Assembly: GCF_900446215.1 (NCBI RefSeq)
Contig: NZ_UAQZ01000001.1
Span: 744,001-808,000, forward strand
DNA length: 64,000 bases
Direction of reading: 5' to 3'
Origin: Burkholderia cenocepacia
GTDB lineage: Bacteria; Pseudomonadota; Gammaproteobacteria; Burkholderiales; Burkholderiaceae
A program made the translations under genes and the position numbers. Shown here piece by piece: positions 43,372 to 52,163 of the stretch. Position 1 is the first letter of the stretch; each line of letters starts with the position of its first letter. The notes under the pieces are model-generated. The model saw only the letters and a program-made list of their open reading frames with translations, did no database searches and had not been told where the DNA came from.

Positions 43372-43406
43372 CTGCGTTGACCGCCGGCTGAGTCATCGTC
43401 CGGCCG

Positions 43407-44486
43407 TCAACGACGCGGCACGCCGTCGCGCCATTCGCCCCAGTGCGTGACGATGTCCTGCACCAGCGGATTGCCCGCGCGGTACAGGTTTTCGGTCGCC
43501 GGGGCGAAGCCGCCCTGGTCCGCGTAGTTCAGCAGGTTGTCGGTGCTCGTCTGCCCCGCGTACGGCCGATCGAAATCGGACCCGGTGCGCAGCACGGCCA
43601 CACGCGACAGGTCGACCCGCTTCACGCTCGCCGCGCGCTTGAGCGCTTCATACGTCGCGTTGTCCTCCTGCGCGGTCATGCAGTAGGTGCCCTTGCCGTC
43701 CGTCAGGATCTTGGTCCACTGACGCGCGCGCTCGCCGATCAGCGTGCCCGAGAACCACGTGTTGCCCGACGACGTATCGCACTGGATCACCGTCGGCGGC
43801 CGGTTCGCCGGCGCATACGTGAACTTCGCGCGCGCAGCCTGCGCCTGGGCGCTATCGGCGAGCACGACGTTGCGCGACAGCGCGTACGCGGCGTCGGTCA
43901 GCTGCGGGTTGAGCTGGAACACTTCGGTGCGATAGTCGAGCGGCGGCTTGTCGTTCGGGCTCTTCGTGTTGATGCCGAGAAAGCCGGTGTTCCACCCGGC
44001 CGGAATCTCGCGCGCATCGAGCTCCCACTGCAGGCTGAAATCGACGAGGTATTTCGACCACGCGGCCGATCCGACCGTGCCCTGTGCGGGGTCGACGCCC
44101 GCGATGCCCGAGATCAGGAAATAGGTGCGGCGCAGATCGAAGCGTGGCGAGAACGTGAGCGCCATGATCGTCGCCGACGCGTTCGCATAGCCCATCCCGG
44201 TCGTGACCACGCACACGTCCTGCTTGTTGCAGTGGACAGCCGGATAGTCGGGCGACAGGCCCGGCACGGTGATGTCGCGCCACGGGCCGAGCCGGTCGAG
44301 CCATGCCTGGCCTTCCGGGCCGAACATCGTGATGATCATGACCTTGACCGGGCGGCCATGCGAGCCGGTCTCGGCGAATGCTGCATTGCCTGCATCGTTG
44401 CCCTGGTTGTCCTGCGCGATCGACGGCGCGGTCGCACAGGCGGCAAGCGAGAATGCGGCGGCGGAAAGGATGGAGCGAGTCAGCAT
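43407..44486 (-). CDS. Purine nucleoside permease (NUP)-family protein
   Basis: The 359-residue exported protein belongs to the NUP family (PF06516), named after a yeast purine nucleoside permease. The sequence shows a nucleoside-phosphorylase-like fold rather than membrane segments: VMIITMFGPEGQAWLDRL, VVTTGMGYANASATIMAL, ISGIAGVDPAQGTVGSAAW and a C-terminal RTGSDFDRP. The N terminus has a signal peptide with a possible lipobox (SLAAC), so it may be a periplasmic lipoprotein. A periplasmic nucleoside-binding or cleaving role is more likely than permease activity. AAGGAACG precedes the ATG. Confidence 0.85.
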   Translation of the reverse strand: MLTRSILSAAAFSLAACATAPSIAQDNQGNDAGNAAFAETGSHGRPVKVMIITMFGPEGQAWLDRLGPWRDITVPGLSPDYPAVHCNKQDVCVVTTGMGYANASATIMALTFSPRFDLRRTYFLISGIAGVDPAQGTVGSAAWSKYLVDFSLQWELDAREIPAGWNTGFLGINTKSPNDKPPLDYRTEVFQLNPQLTDAAYALSRNVVLADSAQAQAARAKFTYAPANRPPTVIQCDTSSGNTWFSGTLIGERARQWTKILTDGKGTYCMTAQEDNATYEALKRAASVKRVDLSRVAVLRTGSDFDRPYAGQTSTDNLLNYADQGGFAPATENLYRAGNPLVQDIVTHWGEWRDGVPRR

Positions 44487-44716
44487 CGGCGTTCCTTGTT
44501 TCGGTGATGTTGGGTGAGAACGGCTCTCGGAGACTGCGCGACGAGTATAGAACGGGCGTACGCGATGCGGAACCCGACTACGAAACGGCTGGCGGTGTTT
44601 CGTGCGAACGGAGGCGTGTTGCGCGACGGAAAATCGCGCATTCGTCGCGGCCTTGCAAACATCAGGAATGCTATCGGGTTCGTCGCCGTGCGCGACGTCG
44701 GCCGCTTCGCGCCGCG

Positions 44717-45310
44717 CTACACGCGCATCAGCCCCGCGACGCCGTAGCCGAGCACGACGAGTGCGGCGACCCCATGGCTCGCCGCGAGCCACGCTGGCGA
44801 TTTCACGAAACGCCCGATCGCGCTGCCGCCGAACGCGAACACGAGCTGCCCGGCGAGACTGCCCGCGAACACGCACGCGGCGCCGAGCAGCCAGTGCCGA
44901 TGCGCGCCGGCGGCAGCGGTCGCATAGCCGTAGAACAGCAGGATGGTCAGCGGGTTCGCGAGCGTGACGAAGAACATCGACATGAACGGGCGATTGCCCG
45001 GCGGCGGCGGGACGTCGCCATCGAGCGTGCGGCGCCGGTCACGCAGCGCCTGCCACAGCATCCGCGCGCCCATCGCGAGCAGCACGCACGCACCGACCAT
45101 GCGGAACAGCGACAGATGCGACGCGAGCGTGCCCGCGAGCAGCGCGCCGATGGTGAACGCGACGACCGCATAACAGCCGTCGGCAGCGGCCACTCCGATC
45201 GCCGCGCGCACGCCGGTCGCCGTGCCGGCGCGCATGCCGTAGTTCGCGATCATCAGCGCGACGGGCCCGACCGACAGCGCGATCATCAGCCCGAACAGGA
45301 AGTCGTTCAT
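44717..45310 (-). CDS. LysE/RhtB-family exporter
   Basis: The 197-residue membrane protein has about six hydrophobic segments and the N-terminal family signature in a shortened form (GLMIALSVGPVALMIANYGMRAG). The mid-protein segment FFVTLANPLTILLFYG fits LysE relatives. A Pro-rich cytoplasmic loop (DVPPPPGNR) is unusual. It lies 81 bp after selD in the same direction, so co-transcription is possible. The substrate is unknown. Confidence 0.88.
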   Translation of the reverse strand: MNDFLFGLMIALSVGPVALMIANYGMRAGTATGVRAAIGVAAADGCYAVVAFTIGALLAGTLASHLSLFRMVGACVLLAMGARMLWQALRDRRRTLDGDVPPPPGNRPFMSMFFVTLANPLTILLFYGYATAAAGAHRHWLLGAACVFAGSLAGQLVFAFGGSAIGRFVKSPAWLAASHGVAALVVLGYGVAGLMRV

Positions 45311-45391
45311 CGGTCGTCGATGGCATCAATACCGTCGATGGAAGGCATCGATTCCAGCGACGTCGAAACGATACGCGGTATGAATCCGGCG

Positions 45392-46465
45392 TCAGGCGAC
45401 GTCGACGCGTGCGGGCCCGTCCGCCATCTCGCCGATCACGGCCGCGCGGTCGAAGCCGTCGGCACGGAAGCACGCGAGCACGTCGTCGACCGCCTCCGGC
45501 ACGCACGCGACCAGCAGCCCGCCCGACGTCTGCGGATCGGTCAGCAGCGCCTGCGCGACGGGCGGCAGCCCGTCGGCGAGCCGTATGTCAGTGCCGTACG
45601 CGGCCCAGTTGCGGCCCGACGCGCCGGTGAACACACCATCGGCAACGAACGTCTCGACGCCCGCGAGCCACGGCAGCGACGCATAGTGCACGCGCGCGGT
45701 GAGCTGCGCGCCGCGCGCCAGTTCGAGCGTATGGCCGAGCAACCCGAAGCCGGTGACGTCGGTCAGCGCATGCACGCCCGGCAGCGCGGCGAGCTCGGCG
45801 CCCGGCCGGTTCAGCTTGGTGGTCGTCGCGACCATCTGCGCGTAGCCGTCGGCGTCGAGCTGGTTCTTCTTCAGCGCGGCCGACAGCACGCCGACGCCGA
45901 GCGGCTTGCCGAGCACGAGCACGTCGCCCGCGCGCGCGGCCGCGTTGCGCTTCACGCGCGACGGATGCACGACGCCGATCGCCGCGAGCCCGTAGATCGG
46001 CTCGACCGAATCGATCGAATGACCGCCCGCGACCGGAATGCCGGCATCCGCGCACACCGATTCGCCGCCGCGCAGCACGGCCGCGATCGTCTCGTGCGGC
46101 AGCACGTTGATCGGCATGCCGACCAGCGCGAGCGCGAGGATCGGCTTGCCGCCCATCGCATAGACGTCGGACAGCGCGTTGGTGGCCGCGATGCGGCCGA
46201 AGTCGAACGGATCGTCGACGATCGGCATGAAGAAATCGGTGGTCGCGACGATCGCCTGCTCGTCGTTGAGCCGGTAGACCGCCGCGTCGTCGGACGTCTC
46301 GGTGCCGACCAGCAGATCCGGGAACAGCGCGGGCGGCGTCGCGCGCTTGAGCAGCTCGGACAGCACGCCCGGCGCGATCTTGCAGCCGCAGCCGCCCCCG
46401 TGCGACAGGCTCGTGAGGCGCGGAACGGCAGGCTGGGCTTGGGTGGCTTCGGTCATCGTCGGCAT
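45392..46465 (-). CDS. selD: Selenide, water dikinase (SelD)
   Basis: The 357-residue enzyme makes selenophosphate from selenide and ATP. The catalytic Cys26 and Lys29 lie in GGGCGCK, so it is a Cys form needing no selenocysteine. ATP-binding Asp residues appear in TSDDAAVY and VATTDFFMPIVDDPFDFG, and the C-terminal part has LTDVTGFGLLGH and the QTSGGLL motif. Selenophosphate would feed tRNA 2-selenouridine synthase or selenocysteine synthesis, but none of those genes is in the window. ATGs at 46465 and 46456 are both possible starts; neither has a clear site. Confidence 0.95.
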   Translation of the reverse strand: MPTMTEATQAQPAVPRLTSLSHGGGCGCKIAPGVLSELLKRATPPALFPDLLVGTETSDDAAVYRLNDEQAIVATTDFFMPIVDDPFDFGRIAATNALSDVYAMGGKPILALALVGMPINVLPHETIAAVLRGGESVCADAGIPVAGGHSIDSVEPIYGLAAIGVVHPSRVKRNAAARAGDVLVLGKPLGVGVLSAALKKNQLDADGYAQMVATTTKLNRPGAELAALPGVHALTDVTGFGLLGHTLELARGAQLTARVHYASLPWLAGVETFVADGVFTGASGRNWAAYGTDIRLADGLPPVAQALLTDPQTSGGLLVACVPEAVDDVLACFRADGFDRAAVIGEMADGPARVDVA

Positions 46466-46571
46466 CCGGTGAATAACAACGTTCTATTATCGACAATTCC
46501 GCGCGAGCGCGCCCGATACCCACATAATTGACGGCGCTGCCCCGCTCCCGCCTTCGTCCGCCCGTTCGTTC

Positions 46572-47408
46572 ATGGATCACTTCTTCATCGGCCTCGTGCT
46601 GTGCTCCGCGCTGCTGCACGCCATCTGGAACGCGTTCCTCCACGTCAGCGAAGATCGGCTGGTCCAGCTCGGCACGATGTCGCTGCCGTATCTCGCGTTC
46701 GGCATCGCCGGCGCCGTGCTGCTGCCCGCGCCGGCGCCCGCCGCGTGGCCGTACGTCGTCGCGTCCGCCGTGCTCGAGGTCGCGTACTGCTTCACGCTGG
46801 CGCGCGCGTACCGCAACGGCGAATTCGGGCAGATCTATCCGATCGCGCGCGGGATATCGCCGCTGCTCGTATCGGTCCTCGCGCTCGCGATGCTGCACGA
46901 ACGGCCGACGCCGTTCGGCTTCGCGGGCATCGCGCTCGTGTCGTTCGGCATCATGTCGCTCGCGCTGCGGCGCGGCTTGCGGTTCTCCGGCGAAGGCGTG
47001 CCGTATGCGCTGCTCACCGGCGTGTTCATCGCCGCGTATTCGATCTGCGACGGGATCGGCTCGCGCGTGTCCGGCAGCGCGCTCGGCTATATCGCGTGGG
47101 TGTATCTGCTGTGGAGCGTGCCGCAGCTCGTGCTCGTCTGCGCGGTGCGCGGCGGCCCGCGCGCGGTGCTCGGCTCGCGCACCGCGCTCACGCAGGGCGC
47201 GATCGCCGGCACGATCTCGCTCGCCGCATACGGGATCGTGATCCTCGCGTATCGGCACCTGCCGGTCGCGACCGTGTCGGCGCTGCGCGAAACGAGCTCG
47301 ATCTTCGCGGTCGCGATCGGCTGGTTCGTGATGCGCGAGCGGCCCGGTGCGCAGCGGCTCGCCGCCTGCGCGCTGGTGGTCGCGGGCGCGGCGTTGATCC
47401 GGCTTTAA
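46572..47408 (+). CDS. EamA/DMT-superfamily transporter
   Basis: The 278-residue protein has ten membrane segments in two EamA repeats: HAIWNAFLHV and ARAYRNGEFGQIYPIARGISPLLV in the first, YRHLPVATVSALRETSSIFAVAIGWFVMRERP in the second. The family exports or imports small metabolites and amino acids; no substrate can be assigned. It is divergent from selD, 106 bp away, and convergent with the MocR-type regulator gene. Confidence 0.9.
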   Translation: MDHFFIGLVLCSALLHAIWNAFLHVSEDRLVQLGTMSLPYLAFGIAGAVLLPAPAPAAWPYVVASAVLEVAYCFTLARAYRNGEFGQIYPIARGISPLLVSVLALAMLHERPTPFGFAGIALVSFGIMSLALRRGLRFSGEGVPYALLTGVFIAAYSICDGIGSRVSGSALGYIAWVYLLWSVPQLVLVCAVRGGPRAVLGSRTALTQGAIAGTISLAAYGIVILAYRHLPVATVSALRETSSIFAVAIGWFVMRERPGAQRLAACALVVAGAALIRL

Positions 47409-47568
47409 ACAGCGGGCCAGCGGCCGCCGCTGACGCTGCCGGACGCGTCGAACCGGCTCCACGCGAATCCGCGCATCGGCGAACGTCTCGCGCGTCGCGG
47501 CACACGCCTGTTCCCCGCACCGCGGGCAGCACGATTCGGCCCGCCGGCGGCGCGGCTGTCCGTCCGCC

Positions 47569-49077
47569 TCACACCGCCGCCGCCACCTTGTCGAACGCCC
47601 GCTCGTCGATCGCCTCGGCAAGCGTCGCGAACGCGGTCGCGATCTCGTCTTCCGGCACGCACGCATAGCCGAGCAGCAAACCCGATGCGGCACGCTCGCG
47701 ATCCGCGTAGTACCCGGACAGCGGCCGCACCACGATGTTGCGTTCGAGCGCGGCCTGCGCGACCGCGCGATCGTCGACGCCGGCCGGCAATTGCGTGACG
47801 AGATGCAGCCCGGCGTCGCTGCCGAGCGCGTGCAGCGTATCGCCGTAGCGCCGCGCGACCGCGTCGAGCAGCACCTCGCGGCGTTGTCCGTACAGCGTGC
47901 GCATCTTGCGGATGTGCGACACGAAGTGCCCTTCCGCGATGAATTCGGCGAGCACGGCCTGCTGCAGCAGCTGCCCTTCGCGATACAGCTCGGCGCTCGC
48001 GGTCGCGAAACTTTCCGCGAGCGGCTCCGGCGCGACCAGATAGCCGACCCGCAGCCCCGGGAACAGCGTCTTGCCGAAACTGCCGACGTAGATCACCTGC
48101 CCGGCCGTGTCGAGCCCCTGCAGCGACGCGAGCGGCCGGCTGCCGTAGCGGAATTCGCTGTCGTAGTCGTCCTCGATGATCCAGCAGCCGTGCTGGCGCG
48201 CGTATTCGAGCAGCATCCGCCGCCGCGCGAGGCTCATCACCATCCCGAGCGGATACTGGTGCGACGGCGTGACGAGCATCAGCTTCGGCGGCTCGGCGAG
48301 ATCGGCGGCCGACGGCGCGATGCCTTCGTCGTCGACCGGAATCGGCCGCGTGGTCAGCCCCGACACGTTCAGCACGCTGCGCACGCCCCAGTAGCACGGG
48401 TCCTCGGTCCAGATCGCGTCGCCCGGGTCGGTCAGCAGCCGCACCGCGAGGTCGATCGACTGGTGGATGCCGGTCGTGATCACGATCTGCTCGGGCGTGC
48501 AGCGCACCGAGCGCGACGTGCGCAGGTAGTCGGCCAGCGACTCGCGCAGCAGCGCGAGCCCGCCGCCCGGCGCATAGGTCAGCAGGTCGGGGCGCAGGCG
48601 CCGCCAGTACTTGTTGTGCAGCCGCGTCCACACACGCGCCGGAAATCGCGACACATCGGGCACGCCCGGCATGAACGCGCCGCCCTGGCGCTTCGACACG
48701 CCGGCGCCTTCGACGAGCCGCGTGCCGCGCGCGGACAGCCGCCGTACGGACGGCGTCACGACGGCCGGGCCGGCGCCCGCGTCGGGCGGCGCGCCGACGA
48801 TCTCGTCCGGCGCGCTGTCGGCGACGAACGTGCCGCGCCCCGTCGCCGAGTTCACATAGCCTTCGAGCGCCAGCTGTTCGTAAACCTGCGTGACCGTGTT
48901 GCGCGCGATCCCGAGCTCGGCGGCCAGCAGCCGCGACGACGGCACACGCGTGCCGGCCGGCAGTTCGCGCGACAGGATCGCCTGTTGCAGCAGCCGGTGA
49001 AGCTGCCGGTAGATCGGCTGTTCGCCGCCGCGCACGAGGCGCTGCGCCAGCCAGTCCGACAACACGCTCGCGCGCAT
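47569..49077 (-). CDS. MocR/GabR-type PLP-dependent transcriptional regulator
   Basis: The 502-residue regulator fuses an N-terminal GntR winged helix (about 10-80: QPIYRQLHRLLQQAILSRELPAGTRVPSSR) to a full aminotransferase-like domain (about 120-500) with the PLP-binding Lys in VGSFGKTLFPGLRVGY. GabR activates GABA genes when GABA reacts with its bound PLP. It is divergent from gabT-gabD with a palindrome between them, which supports that role. I chose the ATG at 49077; an upstream start at 49125 would place the palindrome inside the gene. A PdxR-like role in vitamin B6 control is less likely here. Confidence 0.9.
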   Translation of the reverse strand: MRASVLSDWLAQRLVRGGEQPIYRQLHRLLQQAILSRELPAGTRVPSSRLLAAELGIARNTVTQVYEQLALEGYVNSATGRGTFVADSAPDEIVGAPPDAGAGPAVVTPSVRRLSARGTRLVEGAGVSKRQGGAFMPGVPDVSRFPARVWTRLHNKYWRRLRPDLLTYAPGGGLALLRESLADYLRTSRSVRCTPEQIVITTGIHQSIDLAVRLLTDPGDAIWTEDPCYWGVRSVLNVSGLTTRPIPVDDEGIAPSAADLAEPPKLMLVTPSHQYPLGMVMSLARRRMLLEYARQHGCWIIEDDYDSEFRYGSRPLASLQGLDTAGQVIYVGSFGKTLFPGLRVGYLVAPEPLAESFATASAELYREGQLLQQAVLAEFIAEGHFVSHIRKMRTLYGQRREVLLDAVARRYGDTLHALGSDAGLHLVTQLPAGVDDRAVAQAALERNIVVRPLSGYYADRERAASGLLLGYACVPEDEIATAFATLAEAIDERAFDKVAAAV

Positions 49078-49103
49078 GATTGGCTCCTGAATATTTATTG
49101 AAA

Positions 49104-49124
49104 TGGCTCTGATTGCCAGAGCCA
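49104..49124. promoter_or_regulatory. Candidate GabR-type operator
   Basis: A perfect 8-bp inverted repeat, TGGCTCTG (49104-49111) and CAGAGCCA (49117-49124), flanks ATTGC. It lies between the divergent regulator and gabT starts. It is the best candidate binding site for the MocR-type protein; the match to that protein is positional. Confidence 0.55.
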
Positions 49125-49203
49125 AATGTGATTATAGTCGCCTCCATGGGCTGCCAAGGCGCCCGATTTCCTACCCACCGGACAGAACATCAAGGAGATG
49201 ACC

Positions 49204-50487
49204 GTGAAGAATGCCGACCTGCAGGCCCGCAAGAACGCCGCCACCCCGCGCGGCGTCGGCGTGATGTGCGATTTCTACGCCGCCCGCGCCGAGAACGCGG
49301 AGCTGTGGGATGTCGAAGGCCGCCGCTTCATCGATTTCGCCGCCGGCATCGCGGTGCTGAACACGGGCCACCGCCACCCGAAGATCGTCAAGGCGATCGC
49401 GGATCAACTGAACAGCTTCACGCACACCGCTTACCAGATCGTCCCGTACGCGTCGTACGTCGAGCTGGCGGAAAAGATCAACGACCGCGCGCCGGGCGAC
49501 TTCCCGAAGAAGACCGCGTTCTTCACGACCGGCGCCGAAGCCGTCGAGAACGCGATCAAGATCGCGCGTGCGGCGACCGGCCGTCCGGGCGTGATCGCAT
49601 TCTCGGGCGGCTTCCACGGCCGCACGATGATGGGCATGGCGCTGACCGGCAAGGTCGCCCCGTACAAGCTGAACTTCGGCCCGTTCCCGGGCGACGTGTT
49701 CCACGCGCCGTACCCGAACGCACTGCACGGCGTGACGACGGCCGACTCGATCAAGGCGATCGAGATGCTGTTCAAGGCCGACATCGATCCGAAGCGCGTC
49801 GCCGCGATCATCTTCGAACCGGTCCAGGGCGAAGGCGGCTTCAACCCGGCGCCGGCCGAATTCGTGCGCGCGCTGCGCAAGATCTGTAACGAACACGGCA
49901 TCCTGCTGATCGCCGACGAAGTGCAGACGGGCTTCGCACGTACCGGCAAGCTGTTCGCGATGCAGCACTACGACGTGCTGGCCGACCTGATCACGATGGC
50001 GAAGAGCCTCGCGGGCGGCATGCCGCTGTCGGGCGTCGTCGGCCGTGCGGACGTGATGGACGCGGCCGCCCCCGGCGGCCTCGGCGGCACCTACGCGGGC
50101 AACCCGCTGGCGGTCGCGTCGGCGCACGCGGTGCTCGAGATCATCGACGAAGAGAAGCTGTGCGAGCGCGCGACGCAACTCGGCGACGTGCTGAAGGCGA
50201 AGCTGAACGCGCTGCAGGCCGACGTGCCGCAGATCGCCGACGTGCGCGGCCCGGGCGCGATGATCGCGGTCGAATTCCTGAAGCCGGGTTCGGGCGAGCC
50301 GGATGCCGAATTCACGAAGCGCGTGCAGGCGCGTGCGCTCGAGCGCGGCCTGCTGCTGCTCGTGTGCGGCGTGTACTCGAACGTCGTGCGCTTCCTGTTC
50401 CCGCTGACGATCCCGCAAGCCGTGTTCGACGAAGCGCTCGTGATCCTCGAGGAAGTGCTGAAGGAAACGGTCGGCGTGCCGGCCTGA
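49204..50487 (+). CDS. gabT: 4-aminobutyrate aminotransferase (GabT)
   Basis: The enzyme of about 427 residues transfers the amino group of GABA to 2-oxoglutarate, giving succinate semialdehyde. Class-III aminotransferase motifs are clear: FFTTGAEAVENAIKIAR, GGFHGRTMMGMALTGK, LLIADEVQTGFARTGK and the PLP Lys in MAKSLAGGMPL. I chose the GTG at 49204, because the AAGGAG site touches the ATG at 49198 and sits at ideal distance from the GTG. The gene is divergent from the GabR-type regulator and followed by gabD, 90 bp downstream. Confidence 0.94.
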   Translation: MKNADLQARKNAATPRGVGVMCDFYAARAENAELWDVEGRRFIDFAAGIAVLNTGHRHPKIVKAIADQLNSFTHTAYQIVPYASYVELAEKINDRAPGDFPKKTAFFTTGAEAVENAIKIARAATGRPGVIAFSGGFHGRTMMGMALTGKVAPYKLNFGPFPGDVFHAPYPNALHGVTTADSIKAIEMLFKADIDPKRVAAIIFEPVQGEGGFNPAPAEFVRALRKICNEHGILLIADEVQTGFARTGKLFAMQHYDVLADLITMAKSLAGGMPLSGVVGRADVMDAAAPGGLGGTYAGNPLAVASAHAVLEIIDEEKLCERATQLGDVLKAKLNALQADVPQIADVRGPGAMIAVEFLKPGSGEPDAEFTKRVQARALERGLLLLVCGVYSNVVRFLFPLTIPQAVFDEALVILEEVLKETVGVPA

Positions 50488-50513
50488 GTTCCCGTCCGCT
50501 GCAACTGAATGCG

Positions 50514-50547
50514 CCGCCGCCGTCGTGAAGACGGCGGCGGCCGTTTT
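50514..50547 (+). terminator. Intercistronic terminator-like hairpin between gabT and gabD
   Basis: A perfect 11-bp GC-rich stem (50514-50524 and 50530-50540) encloses the loop GTGAA. It is followed by CCGTTTT. It sits 26 bp after gabT and about 30 bp before the gabD start, so it may lower gabD expression relative to gabT or protect the upstream message. Confidence 0.65.
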
Positions 50548-50577
50548 CATCCGTCCTTTTCGAAGCAGGTGATTCAT

Positions 50578-52047
50578 ATGAGCACTGTTCAGGAAACCCT
50601 GGCACTGAAAGATCCGTCGCTGTTCCGCCAGCAGGCGTACGTCAACGGCGAATGGCAAGGCGCGACGAACGGCGAGACGTTCGACGTCCGCAACCCGGCC
50701 ACCGGCGGCCTGCTCGGCACCGTGCCGGCGATGGGCGCGGCCGAGACACGTCACGCGATCGACGCCGCGAACGCCGCCTGGCCGGCATGGCGCAAGAAGA
50801 CCGCGAAGGAGCGTGCGGTCATCCTGCGCAAGTGGCACGACCTGATGATGGAAAACGCCGACGACCTCGCGCTGATCCTGACGACCGAGCAAGGCAAGTC
50901 GCTGGCCGAAGCGAAGGGCGAGATCGGCTACGCGGCGTCGTTCCTCGAATGGTTCGCCGAGGAAGGCAAGCGCGTGTACGGCGACACGATCCCGACGCCG
51001 GCGAGCGACAAGCGCATCGTCGTGACGAAGGAAGCGATCGGCGTATGCGCGGCGATCACGCCGTGGAACTTCCCGGCGGCGATGATCACGCGCAAGGTCG
51101 GCCCGGCGCTCGCGGCCGGCTGCCCGATCGTCGTGAAGCCGGCCGAGGCCACGCCGTTCTCCGCGCTCGCGATGGCGGTGCTCGCCGAGCGCGCGGGCGT
51201 GCCGGCCGGCGTGTTCAGCGTCGTCACGGGCGACCCGAAGGCGATCGGCGGCGAGCTGACGTCGAACCCGATCGTGCGCAAGCTGTCGTTCACGGGCTCG
51301 ACGCCGGTCGGCCGCCTGCTGATGGCGCAATGCGCGGCGACGGTCAAGAAGGTGTCGCTGGAGCTCGGCGGCAACGCGCCGTTCATCGTGTTCGACGACG
51401 CCGATCTCGATGCGGCCGTGCAGGGCGCGATCGCGTCGAAGTACCGCAACAGCGGCCAGACGTGCGTGTGCACGAACCGCTTCTACGTGCACGAAGCCGT
51501 ATACGACCAGTTCGCGCAGAAGCTCGCGGCGGCCGTCGGCCAGCTGAAGGTCGGCCGCGGCACGGAGCCGGGCGTCACGCAGGGCCCGCTGATCAACGAA
51601 GCGGCCGTGCTGAAGGTCGAGGCGCACATCGAGGACGCGCTCGCGAAGGGCGCGACCGTCGTGACGGGCGGCAAGCGCCATGCGCTCGGCCACGGCTTCT
51701 TCGAGCCGACCGTGCTGACGGGCGTCACGCCGGCGATGAAGGTCGCGAAGGAAGAAACGTTCGGGCCGCTCGCGCCGCTGTTCAAGTTCGGCAGCGACGA
51801 CGAAGTGATCCGCCTCGCGAACGACACCGAGTTCGGCCTCGCCGCGTACTTCTACAGCCGCGACATCGGTCGCGTGTGGAAGGTGGCCGAAGCGCTCGAA
51901 TACGGGATGGTCGGCGTGAACACGGGCCTGATCTCGAACGAAGTCGCGCCGTTCGGCGGCGTCAAGCAGTCGGGCCTCGGCCGCGAAGGCTCGCACTACG
52001 GCATCGACGACTACGTCGTGATCAAGTACCTCTGCCTGGCCGTCTGA
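50578..52047 (+). CDS. gabD: Succinate-semialdehyde dehydrogenase (GabD)
   Basis: The 489-residue aldehyde dehydrogenase oxidises succinate semialdehyde to succinate, completing GABA entry to the TCA cycle. Visible motifs are ITPWNFPAAMITRK, the nucleotide-binding SFTGSTPVGRLLM, the general-base Glu in ELGGNAPFIV, and the catalytic Cys in NSGQTCVCTNR. Two Cys at the active site (TCVC) are typical of GabD. FLEWFAEEGKRVYGDTIP supports succinate semialdehyde as substrate, and it is probably NADP-dependent by family. It lies 90 bp after gabT with a hairpin between. Confidence 0.94.
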   Translation: MSTVQETLALKDPSLFRQQAYVNGEWQGATNGETFDVRNPATGGLLGTVPAMGAAETRHAIDAANAAWPAWRKKTAKERAVILRKWHDLMMENADDLALILTTEQGKSLAEAKGEIGYAASFLEWFAEEGKRVYGDTIPTPASDKRIVVTKEAIGVCAAITPWNFPAAMITRKVGPALAAGCPIVVKPAEATPFSALAMAVLAERAGVPAGVFSVVTGDPKAIGGELTSNPIVRKLSFTGSTPVGRLLMAQCAATVKKVSLELGGNAPFIVFDDADLDAAVQGAIASKYRNSGQTCVCTNRFYVHEAVYDQFAQKLAAAVGQLKVGRGTEPGVTQGPLINEAAVLKVEAHIEDALAKGATVVTGGKRHALGHGFFEPTVLTGVTPAMKVAKEETFGPLAPLFKFGSDDEVIRLANDTEFGLAAYFYSRDIGRVWKVAEALEYGMVGVNTGLISNEVAPFGGVKQSGLGREGSHYGIDDYVVIKYLCLAV

Positions 52048-52085
52048 CGGTTCGGGGCCGGTCGCTTCCCGGCGACAGGCCCTCG

Positions 52086-52109
52086 CCGCCCGGCCGGAAC
52101 CGGGCGGCC
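52086..52109. terminator. GC-rich stem-loop between gabD and the first chemoreceptor gene
   Basis: A perfect 9-bp stem (52086-52094 and 52101-52109) with a 6-base loop sits between the two convergent genes. Being symmetric it could end transcripts from both sides, although no U run follows on either strand. Confidence 0.4.
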
Positions 52110-52163
52110 CGACGCGGGCCGGCGCCTCTCCGTCGCGCCCGCGTCACCCTCCCTTCCCCGCGA

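Noticed and set aside
49171..51996. Open frame of more than 900 codons on the minus strand opposite gabT and gabD
   Set aside because: Shadow of two clear enzymes; composition is unnatural and no motif is present.
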